Shown here: positions 27,566 to 35,858 of the stretch, one piece after another
Layout: each line of letters starts with the position of its first letter
Position numbering within the stretch: position 1 is the stretch's first letter
Assembly: GCA_963802745.1 (NCBI GenBank)
Contig: CAWDKL010000049.1
Coordinates: 1-64,000 of the forward strand
Length of the DNA: 64,000 nt
Direction: 5' to 3'
Origin: JAJPKK01 sp963802745
Lineage (GTDB): Bacteria; Pseudomonadota; Alphaproteobacteria; Rhizobiales; Xanthobacteraceae
The notes under the pieces: model-generated
What the model saw: only the letters and a program-made list of their open reading frames with translations
What the model was told of the DNA's origin: nothing
Database searches by the model: none
Position numbers and translations under genes: made by a program

Positions 27566-28084
27566 TTAGTCCCCCGCGCTGGGCGGTCCGGCGGGGAGAG
27601 CCGGAGACGGGGCGCGAAAATGTCCGGACTTGCCGCCGCTCTTTTCGATCAGCCGTATCGCCTCGATGGTGACGCCGCGTTCGACCGCCTTGACCATGTC
27701 GTAGACCGTCAGGCAGGCGACCGACACGGCGGTGAGTGCCTCCATCTCGACGCCGGTCTGGCCCGTCACCTTGACGGTCGCCTCGACCACAAGCCCCGGC
27801 GGATCGTCCTGCGGCGCGATCGCGATTTCCACCTTGGTGATCGCCAGCGGATGGCACAGCGGGATGAGCTCGTGGGTCTTCTTCGCCGCCATGATGCCGG
27901 CGATACGGGCGGCGCCCAGCACGTCGCCCTTCTTGGCGTTTCCGGAACGCACCAGCGCCAGCGTGGCCGCGCTCATGCGCACAAAGCCCTCGGCGACGGC
28001 GATGCGTTCGGTTGCGGGCTTTGCCGACACGTCGACCATGCGGGCGGCGCCGCCGGAATCGATATGGGTGAGGCCGTCCGTCAT
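27566..28084 (-). CDS. moaC: Cyclic pyranopterin monophosphate synthase MoaC
   Basis: The 172-residue enzyme completes the first step of molybdopterin synthesis after MoaA. Family blocks: THIDSGGAARMVDVSAKPAT, GDVLGAARIAGIMAAKKTHE, LIPLCHPLAITKVEI and TGVEMEALTAVSVACLTVYD, which include the catalytic Lys and Asp region. The start at 28084 (MTDGLTH) fits the family. The proline-rich C-terminal tail (RAPSPALPAGPPSAGD) is longer than usual. It lies between trpC (4 bases upstream) and moeA, the order usual for this bacterial order. Confidence 0.96.
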   Translation of the reverse strand: MTDGLTHIDSGGAARMVDVSAKPATERIAVAEGFVRMSAATLALVRSGNAKKGDVLGAARIAGIMAAKKTHELIPLCHPLAITKVEIAIAPQDDPPGLVVEATVKVTGQTGVEMEALTAVSVACLTVYDMVKAVERGVTIEAIRLIEKSGGKSGHFRAPSPALPAGPPSAGD

Positions 28085-28088
28085 GGCG

Positions 28089-28934
28089 CTACCGCGCCGC
28101 CGCGGCTTGGGCGGTCGGGACAACGGCCGCACGGCCGGTCTCGCCGCGGGCGAGCAGCGCGCGCGTCGCGGCAGCGACATCGGCCTGGCGCATCAGGCTT
28201 TCGCCGACCAGGAAGGTTGACACGCCGACGGCCGCCAGCCGGGCCAGGTCGGCCGGTGTGAACAGGCCGCTTTCGCCGACCACGATGCGCTCGCGCGGCA
28301 CCAGCGGCGCCAGCCGCTCGGCGACCGCGAGCGACGTCACAAAGGTTTTTAGGTCGCGATTGTTGATGCCGACGAGCCGGGAGTTTAGGCGCAAGGCCCG
28401 CTCCAATTCATCCTCGTTGTGGACTTCCAGCAGCACGTCCATGCCGAAGGCGAGGGCCGCGGCCTCGATCTCGCGGGCGGCACCGTCATCGAGCGCCGCC
28501 ATGATGATGAGGATGCAGTCCGCCCCCAGCGCGCGGGCTTCCGCAACCTGGTAGGGGTCGTACATGAAATCCTTGCGCAAGGCCGGCAGGTGCGTGGCGG
28601 CGCGCGCCGCCACCAGGTGCGCAGGCTCGCCCTGGAACGACGGCGTGTCGGTAAGCACCGAGAGGCAGGTGGCGCCCCCAGCTTCATAGGCCCGCGCTAA
28701 GGCCGGCGGATCGAAATCGGCGCGGATGAGGCCCTTCGACGGGCTCGCCTTCTTGATCTCGGCGATCAGGGCGTAATCGCCGGCCGCGAGCCGCACTTCG
28801 ATGGCGGTGAGGAATCCACGCGGCGGCGGTGCCGCCTTGGCCGCCGCCTCGACCGCGGCGCGCGGACGCACGCGCTGCGCCGCCGCGATCTCGTCGCGCT
28901 TATAGGCCGCGATACGGGTCAGAATGTCGCTCAT
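28089..28934 (-). CDS. trpC: Indole-3-glycerol phosphate synthase TrpC
   Basis: A 281-residue TIM-barrel enzyme of tryptophan synthesis. Signature segments are YALIAEIKKASPSKGLI (substrate phosphate and catalytic Lys), LSVLTDTPSFQG, LRKDFMYDPYQVAEARALGA, LLEVHNEDELERAL, VGINNRDLKTF and VVGESGLFTPADLARL. The start MSDILTRIAAYKRDEIA at 28934 matches the family; the frame is open upstream but without family similarity. The usual upstream neighbour trpD is absent; a divergent Nudix gene is there instead. Confidence 0.96.
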   Translation of the reverse strand: MSDILTRIAAYKRDEIAAAQRVRPRAAVEAAAKAAPPPRGFLTAIEVRLAAGDYALIAEIKKASPSKGLIRADFDPPALARAYEAGGATCLSVLTDTPSFQGEPAHLVAARAATHLPALRKDFMYDPYQVAEARALGADCILIIMAALDDGAAREIEAAALAFGMDVLLEVHNEDELERALRLNSRLVGINNRDLKTFVTSLAVAERLAPLVPRERIVVGESGLFTPADLARLAAVGVSTFLVGESLMRQADVAAATRALLARGETGRAAVVPTAQAAAAR

Positions 28935-29086
28935 GGTGAACCCCGAGTTGCATAACGGGACCGCGCGCGCAAGCCCATGGCCGACGGGGCTCAAGCGAGA
29001 CCTTCTCGAGATCATCCGTGCGCCTATCCTGCGGGCACGTGGGTCTGCGCCGTTGTGTATAGATCGCGTATCGGCAGCCAGGATCG

Positions 29087-29662
29087 ATGATCGCCATGAC
29101 CGAACGTTCCGCAACGCGCTTCCCACACATCGCCTCGTCGCAAAAAACCGTGCTGTCCCCGTGGGCCACGCTGGTCGAAAACCGCGTCGTCACCGCAGCG
29201 CATGATGACGGCGCGGTCTATCATGCCATCGCGACTGCGGATTATGTCTCGATCCTCGCGGTTACGGCCGATGGCCGCATCCCGCTGGTGCGCCAGTTCC
29301 GGCCCGCGCTCGACCGTTTCACCCTGGAGTTTCCCGGCGGCCTGCGCGACGGGGATGAAGCGCCCGACGCCTGCGCGATCCGCGAACTCGCCGAAGAGAC
29401 CGGGCTGCAGGTGCCGCATGCGCAGCCGCTGGCGCAATTTCATCCGGACTCGGGACGGCTCTCCAACCGCATGTGGACGTTCTTCGCCCGCGATGCGACT
29501 CCGATTCCCGGCTGGCGTCCGGAAAGCGGGGTCGAGCATATGATGGTGGATATCGACGAACTCTACGCTCTGGCGCTCGACGGCACCTTCGACCACGGCC
29601 CGCATCTCGCCATGCTCGGCATGGCGACGATCAAGGGATTGCTGCGGCCCTCGTCCATTTGA
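29087..29662 (+). CDS. Nudix hydrolase, ADP-ribose pyrophosphatase-like
   Basis: A 191-residue protein with a complete Nudix box (G-x5-E-x7-REUxEExGU): it starts at FPGGLRDGDEAPDA and ends IRELAEETGLQ. The preceding strands (ILAVTADGRIPLVRQFRPAL) are typical of ADP-ribose and related nucleotide-sugar pyrophosphatases. It cleaves nucleoside diphosphate linkages in the cytoplasm. ATG codons at 29087 and 29096 are both possible; AGGA precedes both. It is divergent from trpC. Confidence 0.88.
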   Translation: MIAMTERSATRFPHIASSQKTVLSPWATLVENRVVTAAHDDGAVYHAIATADYVSILAVTADGRIPLVRQFRPALDRFTLEFPGGLRDGDEAPDACAIRELAEETGLQVPHAQPLAQFHPDSGRLSNRMWTFFARDATPIPGWRPESGVEHMMVDIDELYALALDGTFDHGPHLAMLGMATIKGLLRPSSI

Positions 29663-29765
29663 AACGCGGCAGCATGCCGATGCGGGATTCCGCCAGTGGC
29701 GTGAATTGCGCGCATTGCGCGATCGACAGCTTGATCGCGATCGAAAGACGTCATATTATTTTTGC

Positions 29766-30032
29766 ATGTCGATAAGCTTAACCCTGGGACAGCGTTTCGA
29801 GGCGTTCATTCAGGCCCAGCTTGCCAGCGGGCGATACAATGATGCCAGCGAAGTGGTGTGTGATGCTCTCCGGCTGCTGGAGGACCGCGAGCGTCTTCTT
29901 GCGGCCACCGATGCCGCCATTGCGCGTGGTATATCCGATGTTCGCGGCGGCCGCGTCCACGACGCGGAAACCGTCTTTGACGAGCTTGAAGAACGTTATA
30001 ACGAAATGGCACGCGCGCGTGGAGAATCGTGA
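29766..30032 (+). CDS. parD: ParD-type antitoxin
   Basis: An 88-residue ribbon-helix-helix antitoxin: SISLTLGQRFEAFIQAQLAS then GRYNDASEVVCDALRLLEDR is the standard ParD/CC2985-family pattern, followed by a toxin-wrapping C-terminal helix (AETVFDELEERYNEM). The start at 29766 is the family Met. The stop TGA overlaps the toxin's GTG start. Confidence 0.92.
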   Translation: MSISLTLGQRFEAFIQAQLASGRYNDASEVVCDALRLLEDRERLLAATDAAIARGISDVRGGRVHDAETVFDELEERYNEMARARGES

Positions 30033-30328
30033 GGGTCCGACTGTCAGAGGAAGCGCGCGCCGATCTGTTGCGTATCGGTGATCACATCGCGAAGGACAAT
30101 CCATTACGGGCGCGCGAGATGGTACGTGAACTCCGCATCCGTGCGATGGAAATTGGCGACAACCCTTTGCTTTTCCCGCTTGTTCCCCGCCATGAGCGTA
30201 CCGGCATCCGCCGTCGGTTTTTTGGTAACTATCTCATTTTCTATCTGATCGAAGCCGAATTGGTGAATATCGTTCACATCCTTCACGGAGCACAGAATTA
30301 TGAAGCAATGCTCTTTCCAGACATCTGA
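30029..30328 (+). CDS. parE: ParE-type toxin (RelE/ParE superfamily)
   Basis: A 99-residue toxin: VRLSEEARADLLRIGDHIAK, NPLLFPLVPRHERTGIRRRF, and the closing FYLIEAELVNIVHILHGAQN are the ParE pattern. ParE proteins poison DNA gyrase, unlike RelE ribosome-dependent RNases. The GTG start overlaps the antitoxin stop by 4 bases (GTGA), as in the VapBC pair 4 kb away. Confidence 0.92.
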   Translation: MRVRLSEEARADLLRIGDHIAKDNPLRAREMVRELRIRAMEIGDNPLLFPLVPRHERTGIRRRFFGNYLIFYLIEAELVNIVHILHGAQNYEAMLFPDI

Positions 30329-30359
30329 TTGGCGAGCATTGAATAATCAAAATGCGGCA

Positions 30360-31340
30360 TCATTCCGGCTTGACGCGGGAGGCCTTTACGACCTTGCCCC
30401 ATTTCTCGGTCTCGGCGACAATGAATTTGCGGAAATCGGCGGATGACCCCGCAAGCGGCGCGAGGCCGAGTTCGGCAAACCGGGCGGTCAATCTGGGATC
30501 CGCCAGTCCGGCGTTGATCTCGGTGTTGAGTTTATCGATGATGTCGACCGGCGTGTCCTTTGGGGCGCCCATTCCATACCACGAACTCGCTTCGTAACCC
30601 GGCAGGGTTTCGTTCAAGGCCGGAATGTCCGGCAGCACGTCCAATCGTGTTGCGGTGCCGACCGCCAACCCCCGCAACTTGCCGGCCCGGATGTATTCGA
30701 TCGCCGCCGCCACGCCGCCGAAATAGACCTGCACCTGGCCGCCGAGCAGGTCGGCAATCGCCGGCGCATCGCCGCGGTAGGGTACATGGACCATATCGAT
30801 ACCGGCCATCAATTTGAACAACTCGCCGGCCATATGCGGCGTAGCCCCGGTGCCGCTCGATGCCATGTTGATCTTGCCGGGATTGGCCTTGGCATAGGCG
30901 ATGAGTTCCGCGGCCGATTTGGCCGGAAACGCCGCATTCACTTCCAATACGAGCGGCGAGCGGACGACGCTCGCCACCGGCGCGATATCCGCAATGAAAT
31001 TGAAGGTGAGTTTCTCGTAGAGGGTCGCGTTGATGGCGTTGGTGGCGCCGCAGATCAGCAGCGTATATCCATCCGGTGGCGCGCGCACCACGACCTCGGT
31101 GCCGGTATTGGTGCCGCCGCCGGGCCGGTTTTCGACGACGAATTGCTGCCCCAGCCGCTCCGACAGCCATTGGCTGATCAGCCGCCCGGCGATGTCGGTC
31201 GAGCCTCCGGCCGCGAACGGCACGATCACCCGCACGGATCTGGTCGGATAATCCACCGCCGCGGCGGCACGCGGCAGCGCGGGTGCCGCAATGGCAGCCC
31301 CGGCGGCCTGCAGAAATCGGCGGCGCGGAAGTTTCGTCAC
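30360..31340 (-). CDS. Bug/TctC-family solute receptor, tandem array member 1
   Basis: A 326-residue periplasmic receptor with a twin-arginine-like signal (KLPRRRFLQAAGAAIAAPAL). Family blocks: YPTRSVRVIVPFAAGGSTDI, LGQQFVVENRPGGGTNTGTE, DGYTLLICGATNAINATLYE, and MVHVPYRGDAPAIADLLGGQ. A GTG start at 31340 is preferred because it directly precedes the signal and has GAGGGAAC upstream; the frame is open for 27 more codons. It ends 32 bases past the ParE gene on the other strand. It is closely related to the next two genes, so the group arose by tandem duplication. No TctA or TctB is adjacent. Confidence 0.9.
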   Translation of the reverse strand: MTKLPRRRFLQAAGAAIAAPALPRAAAAVDYPTRSVRVIVPFAAGGSTDIAGRLISQWLSERLGQQFVVENRPGGGTNTGTEVVVRAPPDGYTLLICGATNAINATLYEKLTFNFIADIAPVASVVRSPLVLEVNAAFPAKSAAELIAYAKANPGKINMASSGTGATPHMAGELFKLMAGIDMVHVPYRGDAPAIADLLGGQVQVYFGGVAAAIEYIRAGKLRGLAVGTATRLDVLPDIPALNETLPGYEASSWYGMGAPKDTPVDIIDKLNTEINAGLADPRLTARFAELGLAPLAGSSADFRKFIVAETEKWGKVVKASRVKPE

Positions 31341-31378
31341 CGTTCCCTCCTCATAGAAAGCACTGTGCCATTTCGCCA

Positions 31379-32356
31379 TCACTCCGCCTTCGCGCCCGCA
31401 AGCCTCACCACCTTGCCCCATTTCACGGTTTCGTCGGCGATCAGCTTGCCGAAGTCGGCCGGCGAACCGGACAGCACCGTTGCGCCCATGTCGGCGATCC
31501 GCGCCTCTAGCCGCGGCAGCGCGAGGCCCGCATTGACCTCGCGGTTGAGTTTTTCGATGATCTCCATCGGCGTGTTTTTCGGCGCCCCGATGCCGTACCA
31601 GGCGCTGGCTTCGAAGCCGGGCAAGAATTCGCTCATCGCCGGCACGTCCGGCAGCGCCGCGAGGCGCGTGGCGGACGTCACCGCGAGCGGGCGCAGCTTG
31701 CCGGCTCGTATTTGCTCGATCGAGGCCACCGTGGTGTCGAACATCACCTGCACCTGGCCGCCGATCATGTCGGTCACCGCCGGTCCCGATCCGCGATACG
31801 GCACGTGAACCATGTTGACGCCCGCCGTCATTTTAAAGTACTCGCCGCCGATATGCGGCGGCGTGCCGACGCCGGACGACGCCATCGCGAGCTTGCCCGG
31901 ATTGGCCTTCGCATAGGCGATGAATTCCGGAACGGTCTTGGCCGGAACCGATGGGTGCACCTCCATGACCAGCGGCACGCGGGCGATGCCGGCGACCGGC
32001 CAGATATCGCGGCTGAAATTGAAATTGAGCTTTTCATAGAGGGTCGCATTGATGGCGTTCGACGAACTCGCCATCAGCAGCGTGTAACCGTCGGGCGCCG
32101 CATTCACCACCGCCTCGGTGCCGATATTGGTGCCGGCGCCCGGCCGCGTCTCGATGATGAATTGCTGGCCCAGCCGCTCCGACAGCCACGCGCCCACCAG
32201 GCGGGCAAGAATGTCGGTGGTGCCGCCCGGCGCATAGCCGAGAATCCAGCGCACCGGTTTCACCGGATAATCCAGCGCCGCGGCGCCGCGGGGCAGCGCG
32301 GGTGCCGCGACGATAGCCCCGGCGGTTTGCAGAAATCGGCGGCGTGCGAGTGTCAT
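31379..32356 (-). CDS. Bug/TctC-family solute receptor, tandem array member 2
   Basis: A 325-residue receptor with signal LARRRFLQTAGAIVAAPALP (twin-arginine-like), then YPVKPVRWILGYAPGGTTDI, LGQQFIIETRPGAGTNIGTE and MVHVPYRGSGPAVTDMIGGQ. It shares the NAINATLYEKL block with members 1 and 3, a pattern that marks this subgroup. It ends 38 bases before the chosen start of member 1, so they are probably one transcript. The ligand is unknown; differences lie mostly in the second lobe (SATRLAALPDVPAMSEFLPG). Confidence 0.92.
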   Translation of the reverse strand: MTLARRRFLQTAGAIVAAPALPRGAAALDYPVKPVRWILGYAPGGTTDILARLVGAWLSERLGQQFIIETRPGAGTNIGTEAVVNAAPDGYTLLMASSSNAINATLYEKLNFNFSRDIWPVAGIARVPLVMEVHPSVPAKTVPEFIAYAKANPGKLAMASSGVGTPPHIGGEYFKMTAGVNMVHVPYRGSGPAVTDMIGGQVQVMFDTTVASIEQIRAGKLRPLAVTSATRLAALPDVPAMSEFLPGFEASAWYGIGAPKNTPMEIIEKLNREVNAGLALPRLEARIADMGATVLSGSPADFGKLIADETVKWGKVVRLAGAKAE

Positions 32357-32581
32357 GACGTTTCCCTTCCGGATACAGGCAATACAATAACCGTTCGTCT
32401 ACCGAGATTCGTCAATCTTCCGGCTGGCTCATGAGAGCGGGCGGATGTCGTAGCCCGGATTGAAGGACCGCCTCTTCGCGGTCCGGAAATCCGGGGTGAC
32501 GTGCCAATGACGGGCGCCGACCCCGGATGTACGGACCGCAAAAGCGGTCCTCCCATCGGCCACGGTCTAGCGTCGCGCGGT

Positions 32582-33559
32582 TCACTCCGGCCTGGCACCG
32601 GAGAATTTTACGACTTTGCCCCATTTCTCGGTTTCATCGGCGACGAGCTTGCCGAAATCGGCGGGCGAGCCCGGAAGCAGCGAGGCGCCGAGCTCGGCAA
32701 ACCGTGCCTTCGCTTTGGGATCGGCGAGGATCGCATTGATCTCACGATTGAGCTTGGCGATGATATCGTCAGGTGTTCCCTTCGGTGCGCCGACGCCATA
32801 CCAGGAGCTTGCTTCGTAGCCGGGCACGAAATCCGCCACGGTCGGAACGTCGGGCAGCACGTCGGAGCGTGCCGCGGTGGTCACCGCCAACGCCCGCAGC
32901 TTGCCGGTCCGGATGAACTCGATCGAGGTCGGCATGTTGTCGAACATCACCTGGACCTGACCGCCGACCATGTCGGTAAGCGCGGGCGCGCCGCCGCGAT
33001 ACGGCACGTGCACCATGTTGACGCCGGTCATCATCTTGAACAGCTCGCCGGACACATGGATCGTCGATCCGTTGCCGGACGACGCCATGTTGAGGCGCCC
33101 CGGATTGGCCTTGGCGTAGGCGATGAATTCCGGAACCGTCTTGGCCGGAACCGCCGGATTTACCACCATGACGTTGGGAAACCGGATGAGGCCCGCGACC
33201 GGCGCGATGTCGCGCATGAATTCGAAGTTGAGCTTGCCGTACAGTGTCGCGTTGATGGCGTTGGCCGGCGCGACCAGCAGCAGCGTATAGCCGTCCGGCG
33301 GTGCGCGCACGACCGCCTCGGTGGCGATATTGGTGCTGCCACCGGGACGGGTTTCCACGATAAAGGACTGGCCCAGCCGTTCGTTAAGCCATTGCGCCAT
33401 CAGCCGCGCCGTGATGTCGGCCGAGCCTCCGGACGCATATCCCACGATGATCCGCACCGGCCGCGCCGGATAGGTTTGCGCCTGCGCAACCCGCGCGGCG
33501 GCGGGCAGCGCGGCGGCGCCGGCTGCCAGATGGAGAAATTTGCGGCGCGGAAGTTTCAT
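32582..33559 (-). CDS. Bug/TctC-family solute receptor, tandem array member 3
   Basis: A 325-residue receptor: signal KLPRRKFLHLAAGAAALPAA, mature start QTYPARPVRIIVGYASGGSA, then LGQSFIVETRPGGSTNIATE, NAINATLYGKLNFEF and MVHVPYRGGAPALTDMVGGQ. The start at 33559 is directly before the signal; earlier in-frame codons lack family similarity. A gap of 225 bases to member 2 is larger than the other gaps and may hold a promoter; GGACCGC repeats occur there (32480-32545). Confidence 0.92.
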   Translation of the reverse strand: MKLPRRKFLHLAAGAAALPAAARVAQAQTYPARPVRIIVGYASGGSADITARLMAQWLNERLGQSFIVETRPGGSTNIATEAVVRAPPDGYTLLLVAPANAINATLYGKLNFEFMRDIAPVAGLIRFPNVMVVNPAVPAKTVPEFIAYAKANPGRLNMASSGNGSTIHVSGELFKMMTGVNMVHVPYRGGAPALTDMVGGQVQVMFDNMPTSIEFIRTGKLRALAVTTAARSDVLPDVPTVADFVPGYEASSWYGVGAPKGTPDDIIAKLNREINAILADPKAKARFAELGASLLPGSPADFGKLVADETEKWGKVVKFSGARPE

Positions 33560-33591
33560 GTTGGTTCCTCTCCGGTTTGCGCGGTGCGCGC

Positions 33592-34560
33592 TCATTCCCT
33601 CCCGATGGCCGCCGCCTTGATGACCGGCCACCATTTGGCGATCTCGGCCTTGTGCAGCGCGCCGAGCGCCTCCGGTGTCTGCTGCTCGCGCGGGGGAATT
33701 TCGAAGCCTTGATCGGTGATCCGGTTGCGCACGGCCGGATCCGCCAAGGCTTCGACGACGGCCGCGTTGAGTTTGGCGACGACGTCCCGCGGCGTGCCCT
33801 TGGGCACGAACAGGGCCTGCCAGTTGGTGACATCGAGTCCGGGCAAACCGGCTTCGTCCGCGGTCGGAATGTCCGGCGCCAGCGTCAGCCGATGTTTCGT
33901 GGTGGCAACGTAAGCCTTGATGCCGCCGGCGCGCAGTTGCGGCAGCGAGGTTACGGGATTGTCGATCATCATGTCGATCTGGCCGGAGACCAGATCCTGC
34001 ATGGCCGGCGGGCCGCCGCGATAGGGCACGAACGAATAGCGCGTCCCGGTCATCTGCTGGAAAAACAGACCGACGATGTGGCCGACGCTGCCCGCCCCAA
34101 AGGTGCCCTGGGAAGCCTTACCGGGGTTGGCCTTAAGCCAGGCGATGAGTTCCTTGAGGTTGTCCGCCGGCATGTCCTTGCGGGCGACGATCAGCATCGG
34201 ATTGGTCGCCACCAGCGCGACCGGCGCGAAGTCCGCCAGCACGTCGTAAGGCAGCGCATAGATCGCGCCATTGAAGACATGTGTCGATATGCTGCCGATG
34301 CTCAGCGTGTAGCCGTCGGCGGGGGCGCGGGCGACGCGGCCGACCCCGATGCTGCCGGCGGCACCGGTAACGTTTTCGATGATGATGGGCTGGCCGAGCG
34401 ACAGGCGCATGCGCTCGGCCAGGATGCGGCCGGTGGTGTCCAGCGCGCCGCCCGCCGCGAACGCCACGTTGATCGTGATTTGTCGCGATGGATAGGGTTG
34501 CGCGCCCGCGCTGCCGGTCAAGGTTGCCGCGAGCACGAAAGCGGAAATCGCATTCCTCAT
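33592..34560 (-). CDS. Bug/TctC-family solute receptor, tandem array member 4
   Basis: A 322-residue receptor with an ordinary Sec signal (MRNAISAFVLAATLTGSAGA), unlike the RRxF signals of members 1-3. It is also more distant in sequence (YPSRQITINVAFAAGGALDT, PIIIENVTGAAGSIGVGRVA, YSFVPYRGGPPAMQDLVSGQ). It therefore joined the array separately or diverged early. It is the first gene of the minus-strand array, 32 bases before member 3, and is divergent from the FAA hydrolase gene, with which it may share control. The ATG at 34560 is preferred to a TTG five codons upstream. Confidence 0.9.
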   Translation of the reverse strand: MRNAISAFVLAATLTGSAGAQPYPSRQITINVAFAAGGALDTTGRILAERMRLSLGQPIIIENVTGAAGSIGVGRVARAPADGYTLSIGSISTHVFNGAIYALPYDVLADFAPVALVATNPMLIVARKDMPADNLKELIAWLKANPGKASQGTFGAGSVGHIVGLFFQQMTGTRYSFVPYRGGPPAMQDLVSGQIDMMIDNPVTSLPQLRAGGIKAYVATTKHRLTLAPDIPTADEAGLPGLDVTNWQALFVPKGTPRDVVAKLNAAVVEALADPAVRNRITDQGFEIPPREQQTPEALGALHKAEIAKWWPVIKAAAIGRE

Positions 34561-34967
34561 ATTTTTTCCCGCCAATTCAGCTTACGGCACCGGCGCCGCA
34601 GGGATTCGCGGCCCCACGCAAACCTCGCCCGCGCGCGGCTGGAATCGGTTGAATTGCGAACCGCAGGTCCACCACCGCATCGATTGACATCGACAAGCCG
34701 CGCACCGATTTTTATGAATATATACAGCTTTGCGGCAAGGCGCGATAGCCTCGGGGAATCTCGCCATGCAGGCGCCGACGCGTCGGCGACGACGCCAGGC
34801 GTTGCCTTTCGGGCAGGATGGCGAACCCCAAAGTGCCCGTTTTTGCGCCGCACGGCGCCGGCCACCCCGCATTGACCTTGCGACCCCTTCCGTCTATTCG
34901 GCACGGCGCGGCGGCTGGTTCGAGGCTAGGCCCCCGATCTCATTTTCCTCCAGGCAGAAGATACCCC
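34561..34967. other. Divergent promoter region between Bug array and FAA hydrolase
   Basis: No gene supported. The segment at 34705-34735 (ATTTTTATGAATATATACAG) is the only A/T-rich part and is the likeliest site of promoter elements for one or both directions. Confidence 0.35.
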
Positions 34968-35678
34968 ATGAGCGCTGACGCTTCCCGTTTTGTCATCCCG
35001 CCCCCGCCCCAGGCCGCCCTTGCGATCGTGGGCAGCGACAAGCTGTTCCCGGTGCGCCGCATCTGGTGCGTCGGCCGCAATTATCTCGAACATATCAAGG
35101 AGATGGGCCAGGACGAGCGCGAGCCGCCGTTCTTCTTTTCCAAGCCGGCCGATGCCATCGTGCATGATGGCGGCACGGTACCGTATCCGTCGCTCACCAA
35201 GGACCTGCATCACGAGGTCGAACTCGTGGTCGCCCTCAAGGGCGGCGGCCGCTTCCTCAAGGCCGCCGCGGCCAACGACCTGATCTACGGCTACGGCGTC
35301 GGTATCGACCTGACCCGGCGCGACCTGCAGATCGCCTCCCGCGACATCAAGCGGCCGTGGGAGATCGGCAAGGCCTTCGATGCTTCGGCCCCGTGCGGAG
35401 CGCTGCGTCCGGCGTCCGAGATCGGGCATCCGGCCAAGGGCTACATCCGGCTGAAATGCAACGGCAAGCTGCGCCAGGACGGCGACCTCGCGCAGATGAT
35501 CTGGAACGTTCCGGAAGTGATCGAGAAGCTGTCCGAGATGGTGGCGCTGGCGCCGGGCGATATCATCATGACCGGCACGCCGTCCGGTGTCGCCGCGACG
35601 GTCGCGGGCGACAAGCTCGAATGCGAGGTGGAAGGCGTCGGCACCTTGACGGTGACCATGGGGCCCGCGCTGAAGTAA
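34968..35678 (+). CDS. Fumarylacetoacetate hydrolase-family protein, fumarylpyruvate hydrolase-like
   Basis: A 236-residue enzyme of the FAH superfamily. IWCVGRNYLEHIKEMGQDER then EPPFFFSKPADAIV and LHHEVELVVALKGGGR give the fold and the Glu-x-Glu metal ligands, and GYGVGIDLTRRDLQ with IIMTGTPSGVAATV complete the site. The wording is closest to fumarylpyruvate hydrolases of the gentisate/nicotinate routes (NagK type), which cut fumarylpyruvate into fumarate and pyruvate. No other ring-cleavage genes are present, so the real substrate is open. The start at 34968 has AGAAGAT upstream. A neighbouring Bug array would fit uptake of organic acids. Confidence 0.87.
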   Translation: MSADASRFVIPPPPQAALAIVGSDKLFPVRRIWCVGRNYLEHIKEMGQDEREPPFFFSKPADAIVHDGGTVPYPSLTKDLHHEVELVVALKGGGRFLKAAAANDLIYGYGVGIDLTRRDLQIASRDIKRPWEIGKAFDASAPCGALRPASEIGHPAKGYIRLKCNGKLRQDGDLAQMIWNVPEVIEKLSEMVALAPGDIIMTGTPSGVAATVAGDKLECEVEGVGTLTVTMGPALK

Positions 35679-35858
35679 CCGGCGATGCCCGGCAGGCGGC
35701 CCGTGGCAGGGCCGCCACAGCGGGAAACAATTGATTTACGCTGTTTGCGGCGGCGTCCCGGTTCGCTCTTGAAATGGCTCAATCCGCCGCTATCTCGCCC
35801 GGTCGACGCGGAACCTTCCGTTGGGGAGGAGGGTTCGTCAGATCGGAGGCGGGGTACG

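Noticed and set aside
26437..27672. 411-codon plus-strand frame opposite moeA
   Set aside because: Composition of an antisense shadow (His/Arg/Gly), while moeA on the other strand is a perfect family match.
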